Source: Rickettsiales bacterium | GTDB lineage: Bacteria > Pseudomonadota > Alphaproteobacteria > TMED127 | Assembly: GCA_002706585.1 (NCBI GenBank) | Contig: PALU01000034.1 | Coordinates: forward strand, 16,161-27,179 | DNA: 11,019 bases | Direction of reading: 5' to 3' | Shown: positions 1 to 5,645 of the stretch, piece after piece | Numbering within the stretch: position 1 is the first letter of the stretch | How the letters are laid out: each line of letters begins with the position of its first letter | Notes under the pieces: model-generated | Told to the model about the DNA's origin: nothing | What the model saw: the letters and a program-made list of their open reading frames with translations, nothing else | The model's database searches: none | Program-made: the position numbers and the translations under genes

Positions 1-603
1 AATTCACTTACACCAATAGAAAAATTAGCAGCAGAGGATGGTACATCCATAGTTCCACCAGAAAGAAAACCAATGTCACCAACAATAGGTGATATTATTA
101 CAGGACCTGATGGTGGTATTATTGATGTTATTATAGAAGATCCTGGCGATCCATTTATAGAAGCACCTGCTGTATTCATAACTGGTGCTGGTATTGGTAC
201 GGCAGCAATTGGACTTCTTGATGATAAAGGATCGTTAACTGAGATACGTATTACTGATCCTGGCTTCGGACACAAATTGAATCCTCCTTTGGTTGCATCA
301 AAAGAATGTATTATTGATTCGTTTACTATGATAAGACCAGGTAGAGAATATACATCTGCTCCAACTGTTTATGTTGATGGTGATGATACTATTGCAGAAG
401 CAGTTGTTGAAAATGGTCAAGTTATCAGTGTTAGAGTTAAAAACAGAGAACTTACTTTTGATTCATATCCAACAGTTACTATATTAGGTGGTGGTGGATA
501 TGGTGCTACTTTCTTGCCATCATTCTCTTGTCTAGAACCAGAGGCACGTGTTAAGATTGGTTCTGCTAAGATTGGAACTGGTTCTTACATTGATTGTCCG
601 TAG
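1..603 (+). CDS. virion structural protein, 5'-truncated by the window edge
   Basis: The frame is open from base 1 with no stop, so the gene starts outside the window; the ATG at 73 is internal or at best an alternative start. The visible 200 residues are rich in Gly, Ile, Val, Thr and Asp and contain tandem beta-type modules of the form 'P-x-V-x-V-x-G-x-G' followed by 'G-x-(I/V)-x-x-(I/V)-x-(I/V)-x-(D/N)-x-G', seen twice (around bases 120-290 and 350-510), ending in a Gly run GGGGYGA. Such modules are common in cyanophage tail, fibre and baseplate proteins; the exact role is not recognised. The last codon is followed by a Shine-Dalgarno sequence that overlaps its stop (TAGGAG), and the next structural gene starts 10 nt on, so the two are very likely co-transcribed. 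The CDS and strand are solid; the structural role is inference from composition and neighbour. Confidence 0.8.
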   Translation, partial: NSLTPIEKLAAEDGTSIVPPERKPMSPTIGDIITGPDGGIIDVIIEDPGDPFIEAPAVFITGAGIGTAAIGLLDDKGSLTEIRITDPGFGHKLNPPLVASKECIIDSFTMIRPGREYTSAPTVYVDGDDTIAEAVVENGQVISVRVKNRELTFDSYPTVTILGGGGYGATFLPSFSCLEPEARVKIGSAKIGTGSYIDCP

Positions 604-613
604 GAGATGAATT

Positions 614-1774
614 ATGACAAATAGTTTTGATAGAAAAATTATTCAAAATACAGTTGGCACTAATCCTAGGGCAAATATAGTACGTAATCAAAAACCTTTT
701 GAACCAACAAAAACAAATGAAAAGGAAGATGTAGAAATCAGTAGGACTATTAAGGTTCACATGGCAAGTAAGTCTTGGACTGTCATGGAGGATGGATCTT
801 TAAACAGTCCAAATGGAACTGATTTGAATATTGTAAGTAAACTTACTGGAATTGGTATTACTGTAAGAAACAATGGTGATATTATGTTTACTACTGGATC
901 ACAAGCAGGTGGTAAAGTTTGTGGTGGGAGAATGTTAGTTAATGCCAAAGGTGGTCAATTAATTAAGAGTGGTCCTAGTATTCAAGAATATGTTTCAAAC
1001 GAAAAGAGTGCTGTTGAGGGTGGAGGTGAATCTGATGATAAAGAACAAATAGCACTTTCACAGATTTCTTATGGTAATAACATTGAGGAAGTTCATGGTG
1101 AGAAACATATAAAAGGAAGACAAATCACTATAGATGCTGGTGATGTTCTAACCCTTATGGCAAAGGAAAAGATTGTTCTTCAGGCAGGACCACAGGGTGG
1201 TGGTGAGATAGTAATGAACGCTGGTTCTTTAAAGACAACAGCAGATAATATTAGCACTGTATCATCCAAGCAAGAACTCATCACCAAAGAAGATACTATT
1301 ACACATTTTGATCCTCGTGGAAGTCATAATATAGTATCATCAGGTCATCTTAATATTAAATGTTTAGGTGATTTTGATTTAAAAGCAATGGGTGTTGGTA
1401 GAATGGATTTTAAAGGTCTTTCTAATGGTGCTATTTTAGTAAAAGATTCTAGACTAAGTGCATTAAATATTGAAGCAGGTAGAGGTAATATAAGCACGAA
1501 TGCAACCACAGGAAACATAATTTTTACATCTGGTATTGGTGAGTTTCCAACACTATCTGGTTTAGGTTCGGTAATTACTAACGCACAAAAAGATATTACT
1601 CAAACAGCATTGGTAAACTACTCAGCAAAATCAACAGGAACAATGAATCTTGAATCACTTGCTGCTGCTACACTTAAAGCAGTTGGTCTAGCAACAGTTG
1701 ATGGTACTGCTGGTGTGAAGATCAAATCTACTGGTGATGTTTCTGTTGAAGGAGCATTTATTAGGTTAAACTGA
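614..1774 (+). CDS. baseplate/tail spike-like virion protein (beta-helix, gp5 C-terminal-like)
   Basis: This 386-residue protein has a polar N-terminus (about residues 1-45, with 'SWTVMEDGSLNSPNG' just after) and then a long run of short beta-strand repeats with Gly/Asn turns. The C-terminal part (about 165-386) repeats patterns such as 'G-x-I-x-I-x-A-G-x-x-L-x-L-x-A', and the protein ends 'GVKIKSTGDVSVEGAFIRLN'. That ladder resembles the triple-stranded beta-helix of T4 gp5 C-terminal and VgrG-type spikes, so a baseplate puncturing or spike part is the best guess. No lysozyme domain is present, so it is not a full gp5. The start is set by AGGAG at 602-606, 7 nt before ATG. It lies 10 nt after another virion gene and is followed by a promoter rather than another structural gene, so it probably ends its operon. 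The family resemblance is by eye only. Confidence 0.75.
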   Translation: MTNSFDRKIIQNTVGTNPRANIVRNQKPFEPTKTNEKEDVEISRTIKVHMASKSWTVMEDGSLNSPNGTDLNIVSKLTGIGITVRNNGDIMFTTGSQAGGKVCGGRMLVNAKGGQLIKSGPSIQEYVSNEKSAVEGGGESDDKEQIALSQISYGNNIEEVHGEKHIKGRQITIDAGDVLTLMAKEKIVLQAGPQGGGEIVMNAGSLKTTADNISTVSSKQELITKEDTITHFDPRGSHNIVSSGHLNIKCLGDFDLKAMGVGRMDFKGLSNGAILVKDSRLSALNIEAGRGNISTNATTGNIIFTSGIGEFPTLSGLGSVITNAQKDITQTALVNYSAKSTGTMNLESLAAATLKAVGLATVDGTAGVKIKSTGDVSVEGAFIRLN

Positions 1775-1791
1775 CAAACTGTCACAAGGGG

Positions 1792-1822
1792 TTGACATTT
1801 CCATAAATTTCTGGTATAAATA
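1792..1822 (+). promoter_or_regulatory. strong sigma70-type promoter fused with a T4-type late motif
   Basis: TTGACA at 1792-1797 matches the -35 consensus exactly. A 17-nt spacer leads to TATAAA at 1815-1820. The same -10 region reads TATAAATA (1815-1822), the exact T4 late promoter consensus used with gp55-type sigma. The site could therefore fire both early (host polymerase) and late (phage-modified polymerase). A transcript would start near 1828, about 120 nt before the ATG at 1948. The motifs are seen directly; dual use is inference. Confidence 0.8.
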
Positions 1823-1855
1823 AGTATACAAAAGAACAGGCCCGAAACTATCGTA

Positions 1856-1917
1856 CCCTGTGCTGATGTAATAAAGTACCCCATGTCGGGGGTTTACTAT
1901 CATCCGCAGGGTTTTTT
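1856..1917 (+). terminator. long hairpin with T-run in the leader of the secreted protein gene
   Basis: CCCTG at 1856-1860 pairs with CAGGG at 1907-1911. Inside, GATG (1865-1868) pairs with CATC (1901-1904), and AGTACCCC (1875-1882) pairs with GGGG (1889-1892) and TACT (1895-1898) across a 2-nt bulge. Six T follow at 1912-1917. The form is that of an intrinsic terminator. It lies downstream of the promoter at 1792-1822, so it would end a transcript of about 90 nt unless read through. It may also terminate transcripts coming from the structural genes at 1-1774. Confidence 0.65.
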
Positions 1918-1947
1918 AGTGCCCATGCGAGACACTTTAATTTAAAC

Positions 1948-2307
1948 ATGACAATCAAATCAACAATCGCTGCGGTAGCAGCATCTCCATTCCTCTTCGC
2001 TGGTGCAGCTTTTGCTGGTCCATACGTCAATTTGGAAGCAACTGGTTCATATCCTGATGGATCATACTCATCTGGTGGACTAGAAGCAGTAGTTGGATAC
2101 GAAGGCGAAACACCTTCTGGACTTGGATGGTACGTATCTGGTGGTCCTACAGTGACTCACACAGAAACAACTGATGACTTCGGTGACGTTGAACTAATCG
2201 GATACCTTGGTGGTTCTTATGATAAGTTCTACGGAGAAATCTCTGGCGTAACTGCTGAAGATGACATTGACTGGTCTGGAAAAGTTGGCGTTAAGTTCGT
2301 ATTCTAA
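1948..2307 (+). CDS. small secreted outer-membrane beta-barrel-like protein
   Basis: The 119-residue product begins with a clear Sec signal peptide: K4, a hydrophobic Ala-rich core at residues 7-22, and an A-F-A cleavage motif before G24. The mature part (about 96 residues) is made of alternating hydrophobic/polar strands rich in Gly, Tyr and Thr, such as 'GGLEAVVGYEG' and 'GLGWYVSGGPTVTHT', and it ends in 'KVGVKFVF'. A final Phe in an amphipathic strand is the classical signal for assembly of outer-membrane beta-barrels. About six strands can be counted, fewer than a standard eight-strand barrel, so it may oligomerise. It uses many C-ending codons (TTC, TAC, GAC) compared with its neighbours, which together with the strong promoter suggests high expression. 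No Shine-Dalgarno is seen before the ATG. A six-codon ORF (1925-1945) ends 2 nt upstream. Topology is inferred; the specific function is unknown. Confidence 0.8.
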   Translation: MTIKSTIAAVAASPFLFAGAAFAGPYVNLEATGSYPDGSYSSGGLEAVVGYEGETPSGLGWYVSGGPTVTHTETTDDFGDVELIGYLGGSYDKFYGEISGVTAEDDIDWSGKVGVKFVF

Positions 2308-2354
2308 ATAAGATTGAGACATCGTTCGTGCGGTCTCTACAATCGGAACATATC

Positions 2355-2381
2355 GGGGGGTGCTTGACACCTCCCTTTTTT
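2355..2381 (+). terminator. intrinsic terminator after the secreted beta-barrel-like gene
   Basis: GGGGGGTG (2355-2362) pairs with CACCTCCC (2368-2375) over eight positions including one G-U, with loop CTTGA and then TTTTTT at 2376-2381. A weaker imperfect stem, GAGAC (2316-2320) with GTCTC (2333-2337), lies just upstream. The terminator shares bases with the next promoter. Confidence 0.88.
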
Positions 2382-2391
2382 ATGCTATAAT
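2364..2391 (+). promoter_or_regulatory. sigma70-type promoter of the heme oxygenase operon, embedded in a terminator
   Basis: TTGACA (2364-2369) is an exact -35 and TATAAT (2386-2391) an exact -10, with a 16-nt spacer. The -35 lies in the loop and 3' arm of the preceding terminator hairpin, and the spacer holds its T-run. Transcription would start near 2398, giving a leader of only about 16 nt before the ATG at 2414 and no Shine-Dalgarno. A seven-codon ORF (2398-2421) begins at about the predicted start point and overlaps the next gene out of frame. Confidence 0.85.
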
Positions 2392-2413
2392 ATAAGAATG
2401 AAAGTATATCAAT

Positions 2414-2671
2414 ATGACTAATAGTTATCCAGACCCACCTATTACACCAGCACCAAAGTGGCCGAAACATACAATTACAAAAGCAAGAAATCAAGTGAAA
2501 TCTAAATTTTATTATGTTTTCTGGGGTGTTGCAACAACATCTGTCGTTTTAGGTCAACTATATGTTGGTGCAGGATACAGAGCATATGCAGGTGCATTGA
2601 TGAGAATCTTTGATTCTATTGAACTAGAATTTAAAAGAGGTCCTTATGGTACACCAAGACGTTTTTATTAA
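2414..2671 (+). CDS. unknown single-span membrane protein, first gene of the heme oxygenase operon
   Basis: This 85-residue product is not recognised. It has a Pro-rich N-terminus (residues 5-18), a basic stretch before the membrane (K-A-R-N-Q-V-K-S-K), one hydrophobic segment at about residues 33-58 ('YYVFWGVATTSVVLG' and on), and a basic, aromatic C-terminus ending 'GTPRRFY'. By the positive-inside rule the topology is ambiguous because both flanks are basic. It is the first gene after the promoter at 2364-2391. Its TAA overlaps the next ATG by one base (TAATG at 2669-2673), which suggests translational coupling. A role in photosynthetic membranes would fit its neighbours but is speculation. 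Confidence 0.78.
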   Translation: MTNSYPDPPITPAPKWPKHTITKARNQVKSKFYYVFWGVATTSVVLGQLYVGAGYRAYAGALMRIFDSIELEFKRGPYGTPRRFY

Positions 2672-3060
2672 TGGAACCATATAATACAGGTGTTCATACT
2701 AATGTGCAAATCACAATTGATCTGAATGAATTAGTATGGGCAAGAGGAGAGCATCTTAAGCAAGAAATGTCTGTCAATCAAGCAGAATATCTTGCTGAGA
2801 GTCTTCGTAGAACATTGACTTGGGATACCATGTATGGCATGATTGATCAAGCTATACTAGAGTTCTTTGAAAATCATGAGCACCCTGAGATTTGGGATCC
2901 TCACTATGGTGAGATTCAACCTGAACCTGGTCGTGAAGATGAGTTAAATAAACTAGAGAAGGCAGCAAAGAAAAGAGAAAAAGCAAGAAAAGAATTTAAA
3001 ATGGTTGATCTAGTATCATCAGCATGGACAATTAAAGTACCTATGAGAATTAAAAAATGA
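2671..3060 (+). CDS. unknown soluble protein upstream of heme oxygenase
   Basis: This 129-residue protein has no signal peptide or membrane segment. Residues 10-50 look like a beta strand followed by helices ('NVQITIDLNELVWARGEHLK'). The middle is acidic and aromatic (about 60-90). Residues 89-110 are a highly charged Lys/Glu helix that may form a coiled coil. The C-terminus is basic. It shares one base with the gene before it (TAATG) and four with the heme oxygenase gene (ATGA at 3057-3060), with no Shine-Dalgarno of its own, so it is probably translated by reinitiation. I do not recognise the family. The tight linkage suggests co-regulation with heme oxygenase and does not prove a shared pathway. 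Confidence 0.78.
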   Translation: MEPYNTGVHTNVQITIDLNELVWARGEHLKQEMSVNQAEYLAESLRRTLTWDTMYGMIDQAILEFFENHEHPEIWDPHYGEIQPEPGREDELNKLEKAAKKREKARKEFKMVDLVSSAWTIKVPMRIKK

Positions 3061-3761
3061 GTTTTTCAGTAGATTTAAAGGAGGGAACTAAAGAGTCCCA
3101 CTCAGCAGCAGAGAACACTAAGTTTGTTGCATCCTTTCTTAGAGGTGTAGTGGACTATGAAGAGTATCGTAAACTACTCACCAACTTCTATTATGTCTAT
3201 GACACAATGGAGCAGAGGATACGAGAGACAGAAGATCCAATGGTTCAAGCAATCAGATCTGAAAGCTTAGAACGTAAAGACGGTATTGAGAGAGATCTTG
3301 AATACTATTATGGTTCTGATTGGAAAAATGTACAGTATCCATCAGAAGCATGTAATAAGTATTGTGCAAGAATCAATGAGGTAGCAGAGGAACGTCCTTA
3401 TCTACTTGTTGCTCATCATTATACCAGATACATTGGTGATCTGTCAGGTGGTAAGATATTGAAAGAAATTACAGCACGTGTTCTCAACCCACCACAGGGT
3501 AAGGGATTGAATTTTTATGAGTTTCCTAGTATACCAAATGCAAAGGAGTTTAAGAATAATTATAGAGCAGTTCTTGACAACTTGGGTACAACTACAGATC
3601 AAGAGAAAGAATTGATTGAAGAAGCAAACTATGCTTTTCAGTTAAATATGTTTATGTTTGATGAAATTCAAGGTAATGCCACTAAATCATTCATGCGGTT
3701 AGCTCTTAGTTATCTTGGATCATTTGTTAGTGAAATGACAATATCAAAGAGGTATAGATAA
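3057..3761 (+). CDS. ho1: heme oxygenase (biliverdin-producing)
   Basis: The 234-residue product has the length and motifs of cyanobacterial and cyanophage heme oxygenases. The proximal heme ligand is H15 in 'TKESHSAAEN'. The distal-helix signature 'YIGDLSGG' lies at residues 125-132, after 'AHHYTRY'. The C-terminal helix 'NYAFQLNMFMFDE' is at 191-203. The enzyme opens heme to biliverdin IX-alpha using oxygen and ferredoxin electrons, the first step to phycobilins. In cyanophages it is a known auxiliary gene, usually working with PebS or PcyA, neither of which is seen here. All key residues appear intact, so activity is likely. The start overlaps the previous stop (ATGA); a purine-rich stretch lies at the end of the upstream gene. 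It is the third of six overlapping genes under the promoter at 2364-2391. Confidence 0.96.
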   Translation: MSFSVDLKEGTKESHSAAENTKFVASFLRGVVDYEEYRKLLTNFYYVYDTMEQRIRETEDPMVQAIRSESLERKDGIERDLEYYYGSDWKNVQYPSEACNKYCARINEVAEERPYLLVAHHYTRYIGDLSGGKILKEITARVLNPPQGKGLNFYEFPSIPNAKEFKNNYRAVLDNLGTTTDQEKELIEEANYAFQLNMFMFDEIQGNATKSFMRLALSYLGSFVSEMTISKRYR

Positions 3762-3835
3762 TGTGGTATGTTATAGGATGGACAATTGTTACAATGTGGT
3801 TATTGTCCAAGTTTGGTGTCTTTAAAAAGAAATGA
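3761..3835 (+). CDS. 24-residue membrane peptide between heme oxygenase and the next gene
   Basis: A small ORF fills the gap exactly: its ATG shares one base with the heme oxygenase stop (TAATG at 3759-3763) and its TGA is inside the next gene's start (ATGA at 3832-3835). The peptide is MWYVIGWTIVTMWLL, then SKFGVFKKK: a hydrophobic helix of about 16-19 residues with four Trp-containing or aromatic positions and a basic tail, as in one-pass small membrane proteins with the tail in the cytoplasm. The double overlap continues the pattern of the whole operon, which argues that it is translated. Function is unknown. It is too short for most gene callers to report. Confidence 0.68.
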   Translation: MWYVIGWTIVTMWLLSKFGVFKKK

Positions 3836-4143
3836 AACGTAAGTTAGTTATTATAGGGTTTGTATTAACTTTGGTATGGGGAGTTCTAATAGGATTGCCA
3901 AGTATTGCTGGTGCTAATCACTTACCTCAGATGTATGTGCAAGTACCTCAATGGTCTGATGATTGGGCAGTGTGTGCAGTTGATATACCTGACGCTAAAT
4001 GTCATTGGTATATTGTGTCACCTGATAATACATTTGGTGAAGGATTTGATTGGGAAAGTGCTCCTTGGTTTGATGCTAATGGTTTGATGGATGTACCAAA
4101 AATAGAAGTAAAAAGTGCTGTACAAAAATTACAAGAACAATGA
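3832..4143 (+). CDS. unknown secreted or membrane-anchored small protein
   Basis: The 103-residue product starts with K2-R3-K4 and a hydrophobic segment at about residues 5-26, followed by small residues (I-A-G-A before N29), so it is a Sec signal peptide or an N-terminal anchor. The rest is acidic with many aromatics: 'QWSDDWAVCAVDIPDAKCHWY', then 'FDWESAPWFDANG'. Cys48 and Cys57 could form a disulfide outside the cytoplasm. The C-terminus is a short Lys/Gln helix. It overlaps the 24-residue gene by four bases at its start and the next gene by four at its end. I do not recognise the family. Confidence 0.8.
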   Translation: MKRKLVIIGFVLTLVWGVLIGLPSIAGANHLPQMYVQVPQWSDDWAVCAVDIPDAKCHWYIVSPDNTFGEGFDWESAPWFDANGLMDVPKIEVKSAVQKLQEQ

Positions 4144-4304
4144 CTTATCACATCTACTTTAACGGAAATTGTTTGTTTAAAGATTTAAACGAGGATGAGT
4201 TCCAAGTTATATGGGGTAGGATGTATCATTCGTATTATGGAGAGCAGATATCATATTCAGTATGTCATGATGATAATTGTGAACTCGTTGAGCAGAGTTA
4301 TTAG
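4140..4304 (+). CDS. unknown 54-residue protein, last gene of the heme oxygenase operon
   Basis: ATG at 4140 overlaps the preceding stop (ATGA), and the ORF ends with TAG at 4302-4304, just before a terminator. The peptide starts 'MTYHIYFNGNCLFKDLNEDE' and ends 'DDNCELVEQSY'. It is acidic and aromatic with Cys11, Cys42 and Cys47. A beta strand, a turn and a helix are suggested by the pattern. Small proteins of this general look, beginning with a strand and then 'C-L-(F/Y)-x-x-L-x-E-x-E-F', seem familiar from cyanophages and picocyanobacteria, but I recall no function. Placement at the end of the overlapping gene run supports it being real. Confidence 0.72.
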   Translation: MTYHIYFNGNCLFKDLNEDEFQVIWGRMYHSYYGEQISYSVCHDDNCELVEQSY

Positions 4305-4308
4305 CATT

Positions 4309-4335
4309 AAAAAGACCCTCTTGCGAGGGTCTTTT
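4309..4335. terminator. bidirectional intrinsic terminator between convergent genes
   Basis: AAAAGACCCTC (4310-4320) and GAGGGTCTTTT (4325-4335) form an 11-bp perfect stem with loop TTGC. The T-run on the right strand serves the heme oxygenase operon; the A-run on the left reads as a T-run on the minus strand and serves the 54-residue gene at 4354-4518. Confidence 0.92.
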
Positions 4336-4353
4336 ATGAATTTTTAAATCATT

Positions 4354-4518
4354 CTATTCTAAAATATTTTGGCATATTCGTTTGTCTGAATGGGTTTCTT
4401 CTGCATCTATCATACAGTTATAGTAATCATCTATTTGATCTAGTCTGTAACTATCATCTTCGGTTTCAAAGTGTTTCCACTCTGCTAGTTGATTACTGCT
4501 TAAGATATTATGACGCAT
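4354..4518 (-). CDS. unknown 54-residue minus-strand protein
   Basis: Read on the minus strand, ATG at 4518-4516 follows AGAGG five nucleotides upstream (complement of CCTCT at 4525-4529 region), and the ORF ends at TAG (4356-4354). The peptide starts 'MRHNILSSNQLAEWKHFETE', continues with an acidic, Tyr-rich middle ('DDYYNCMIDAEE') and ends 'KRICQNILE'. It looks helical, with Cys34 and Cys49. The composition is that of a soluble small protein; I recall similar short acidic proteins in cyanophages without known function. Support for a real gene comes from the ribosome binding site, the shared bidirectional terminator at its end, and a late-type motif upstream at 4602-4595. It is the only minus-strand gene I accept in the window. 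Confidence 0.7.
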   Translation of the reverse strand: MRHNILSSNQLAEWKHFETEDDSYRLDQIDDYYNCMIDAEETHSDKRICQNILE

Positions 4519-4642
4519 AGAGAACCTCTACTAAAATTAACTGGACCATAATGAAGAGAAACTCACTTCATCTTGTTCTTCCTAATTCTACCACTATTTA
4601 TTCTAATAATATCAAATATCATCATTGATTTAACAAATATTT
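4519..4642. other. divergent intergenic region (124 bp)
   Basis: This AT-rich gap separates the minus-strand 54-residue gene from the cpeT-like gene. On the minus strand it holds a late-type motif (4595-4602) and a ribosome binding site. On the plus strand I see only weak promoter-like hexamers (TTGTTC near 4573 with an AT-rich stretch about 17 nt on), not enough for a call. Confidence 0.6.
4595..4602 (-). promoter_or_regulatory. late-type promoter motif (AATAAATA) for the minus-strand gene
   Basis: The plus strand reads TATTTATT, so the minus strand reads AATAAATA, which fits the relaxed NATAAATA form of the T4-like late promoter. It lies about 77 nt upstream of the minus-strand ATG at 4518. 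In AT-rich DNA such an 8-mer can arise by chance. Confidence 0.4.
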
Positions 4643-5116
4643 ATGCCTAATACCACTAATTTTTGTAACGATTTAAAAGGTTTTTATGACAACTGGAACC
4701 AAGCATCTTGTGATCCTGCAAGATGGGCTCATTGTAAAATGAGATGGGAAAGTATTGGTGAAAATGAATTAAAATCTAAACAATGGTATCAGTATATGGG
4801 TGAAGAAAATCCATATAGACAGAGATGGCATCGTGTGGTAGAAGATGGTGATTTTATTATCGTAGAAAATTGGTCACCTAATTGGACAGAACATGAACCA
4901 TGTTGTGATATGAAGTTTTCTTACAAAAATGACTGGTGGGTAGGAGAAGTGAAGACTGATGCTTGCATTATTAGAGGAGGAGTGGTAAAATCATTAGTAG
5001 AGTTTAATGGATCTGAGTATAAGAGTAGAGATCAAGGATGGAGAGAAGGAAAAGTTATTTGGGGAAGTGATGTTATATACCAATTTAAAAAAACTGAAAA
5101 ACCAATCGCCGTATAA
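4643..5116 (+). CDS. cpeT: CpeT/CpcT-like phycobiliprotein lyase
   Basis: The 157-residue product matches the CpeT/CpcT family pattern through its length: 'FYDNWNQASCDPARWAH' at residues 14-30, 'ENPYRQRWHRV' at 55-65 (family: QPYR-x-R-x), an 'I-V-E-N-W' strand at 73-77, C88-x-M90, 'W-V-G-E-V' then C108 and 'RGG' at 106-113, and near the end 'EYKSRDQGW' (125-133) with 'WGS' at 140-142. Host CpcT/CpeT proteins attach bilins to phycobiliprotein cysteines or assist it; cyanophage copies are known auxiliary genes. It is somewhat shorter than host enzymes (about 190-200 residues), typical of phage versions. It follows no obvious ribosome binding site. Its stop is 2 nt before the next ATG, an endonuclease. 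Together with ho1 it points to phycobilin handling during infection; whether it is an active lyase or a chaperone is unknown. Confidence 0.88.
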   Translation: MPNTTNFCNDLKGFYDNWNQASCDPARWAHCKMRWESIGENELKSKQWYQYMGEENPYRQRWHRVVEDGDFIIVENWSPNWTEHEPCCDMKFSYKNDWWVGEVKTDACIIRGGVVKSLVEFNGSEYKSRDQGWREGKVIWGSDVIYQFKKTEKPIAV

Positions 5117-5118
5117 TC

Positions 5119-5613
5119 ATGCCAACAGGAAAGAAAGGTAATCAACTTGTAAGAACGATTACTCCTAAAAGAAGATACAACATGAATGGAACAGGTAGTC
5201 CATATGCTTCAGTTAAGAACTGTTGGGGATTACTTGTAAACAGAGCAAAAGGAAATGCCAAACCAGGTTACATGAAAGGTAATGGTGTTGCAAGAACAGA
5301 AGCACTAGAAGTCAACATTGATGAACAATGGTTGAAAGAACAATATGAAAGACAAAATAGATGTTGTTATTGGTCTGGATTTCCTATTGACATTGAAAGT
5401 ATAAAGGAAAGAGATAATCCATTAGCACCAAGCTTAGACAGGTTGGATGATAATAAAGGTTATACTAAGGATAATGTTGTATTAACAATACGTCTGTTTA
5501 ACTTAGGTAGACAAACATGTCCAGCAAAAAAATTTCGTGGAATTTGTGACAAAATAAAAGATCATTATAATGGAAAACAAGTTGTTGCATCACTATCAGA
5601 ATTTCTTGATTAA
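5119..5613 (+). CDS. HNH-like phage endonuclease (putative homing endonuclease)
   Basis: The 164-residue protein has a basic N-terminus (residues 5-20) and helices in the middle. Its catalytic-type region is 'RCCYWSGFPID' (81-91) followed by 'PSLDRLDDNKGYTKDNVVL' (104-122). The 'S-(L/I)-D-R-(I/L)-D-x-x-K-G-Y-x-x-D-N-V' block is typical of free-standing phage endonucleases of the HNH/His-Me-finger type, with D107, D110 and N119 as likely active-site positions; the usual leading His of the motif is replaced by Ser, as in many phage relatives. It sits 2 nt after cpeT without a Shine-Dalgarno and just before a second, unrelated HNH gene. Function in mobility is inferred; it could also be a DNA-processing nuclease. 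Confidence 0.75.
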   Translation: MPTGKKGNQLVRTITPKRRYNMNGTGSPYASVKNCWGLLVNRAKGNAKPGYMKGNGVARTEALEVNIDEQWLKEQYERQNRCCYWSGFPIDIESIKERDNPLAPSLDRLDDNKGYTKDNVVLTIRLFNLGRQTCPAKKFRGICDKIKDHYNGKQVVASLSEFLD

Positions 5614-5645
5614 AATACTATATAACTCTAGTAATTTGAACCCCA

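Noticed and set aside
757..948. Minus-strand ORF inside the spike-like gene
   Set aside because: Shadow of the long plus-strand gene; no ribosome binding site and no plausible protein pattern.
3905..4087. 60-codon ORF on the plus strand in another frame
   Set aside because: It lies wholly inside the 103-residue gene at 3832-4143, which has a good signal segment and overlaps both neighbours.
4573..4612. Plus-strand sigma70-type promoter for the cpeT-like gene
   Set aside because: Only a weak TTGTTC and AT-rich sequence; hexamers and spacing do not fit well enough in such AT-rich DNA.
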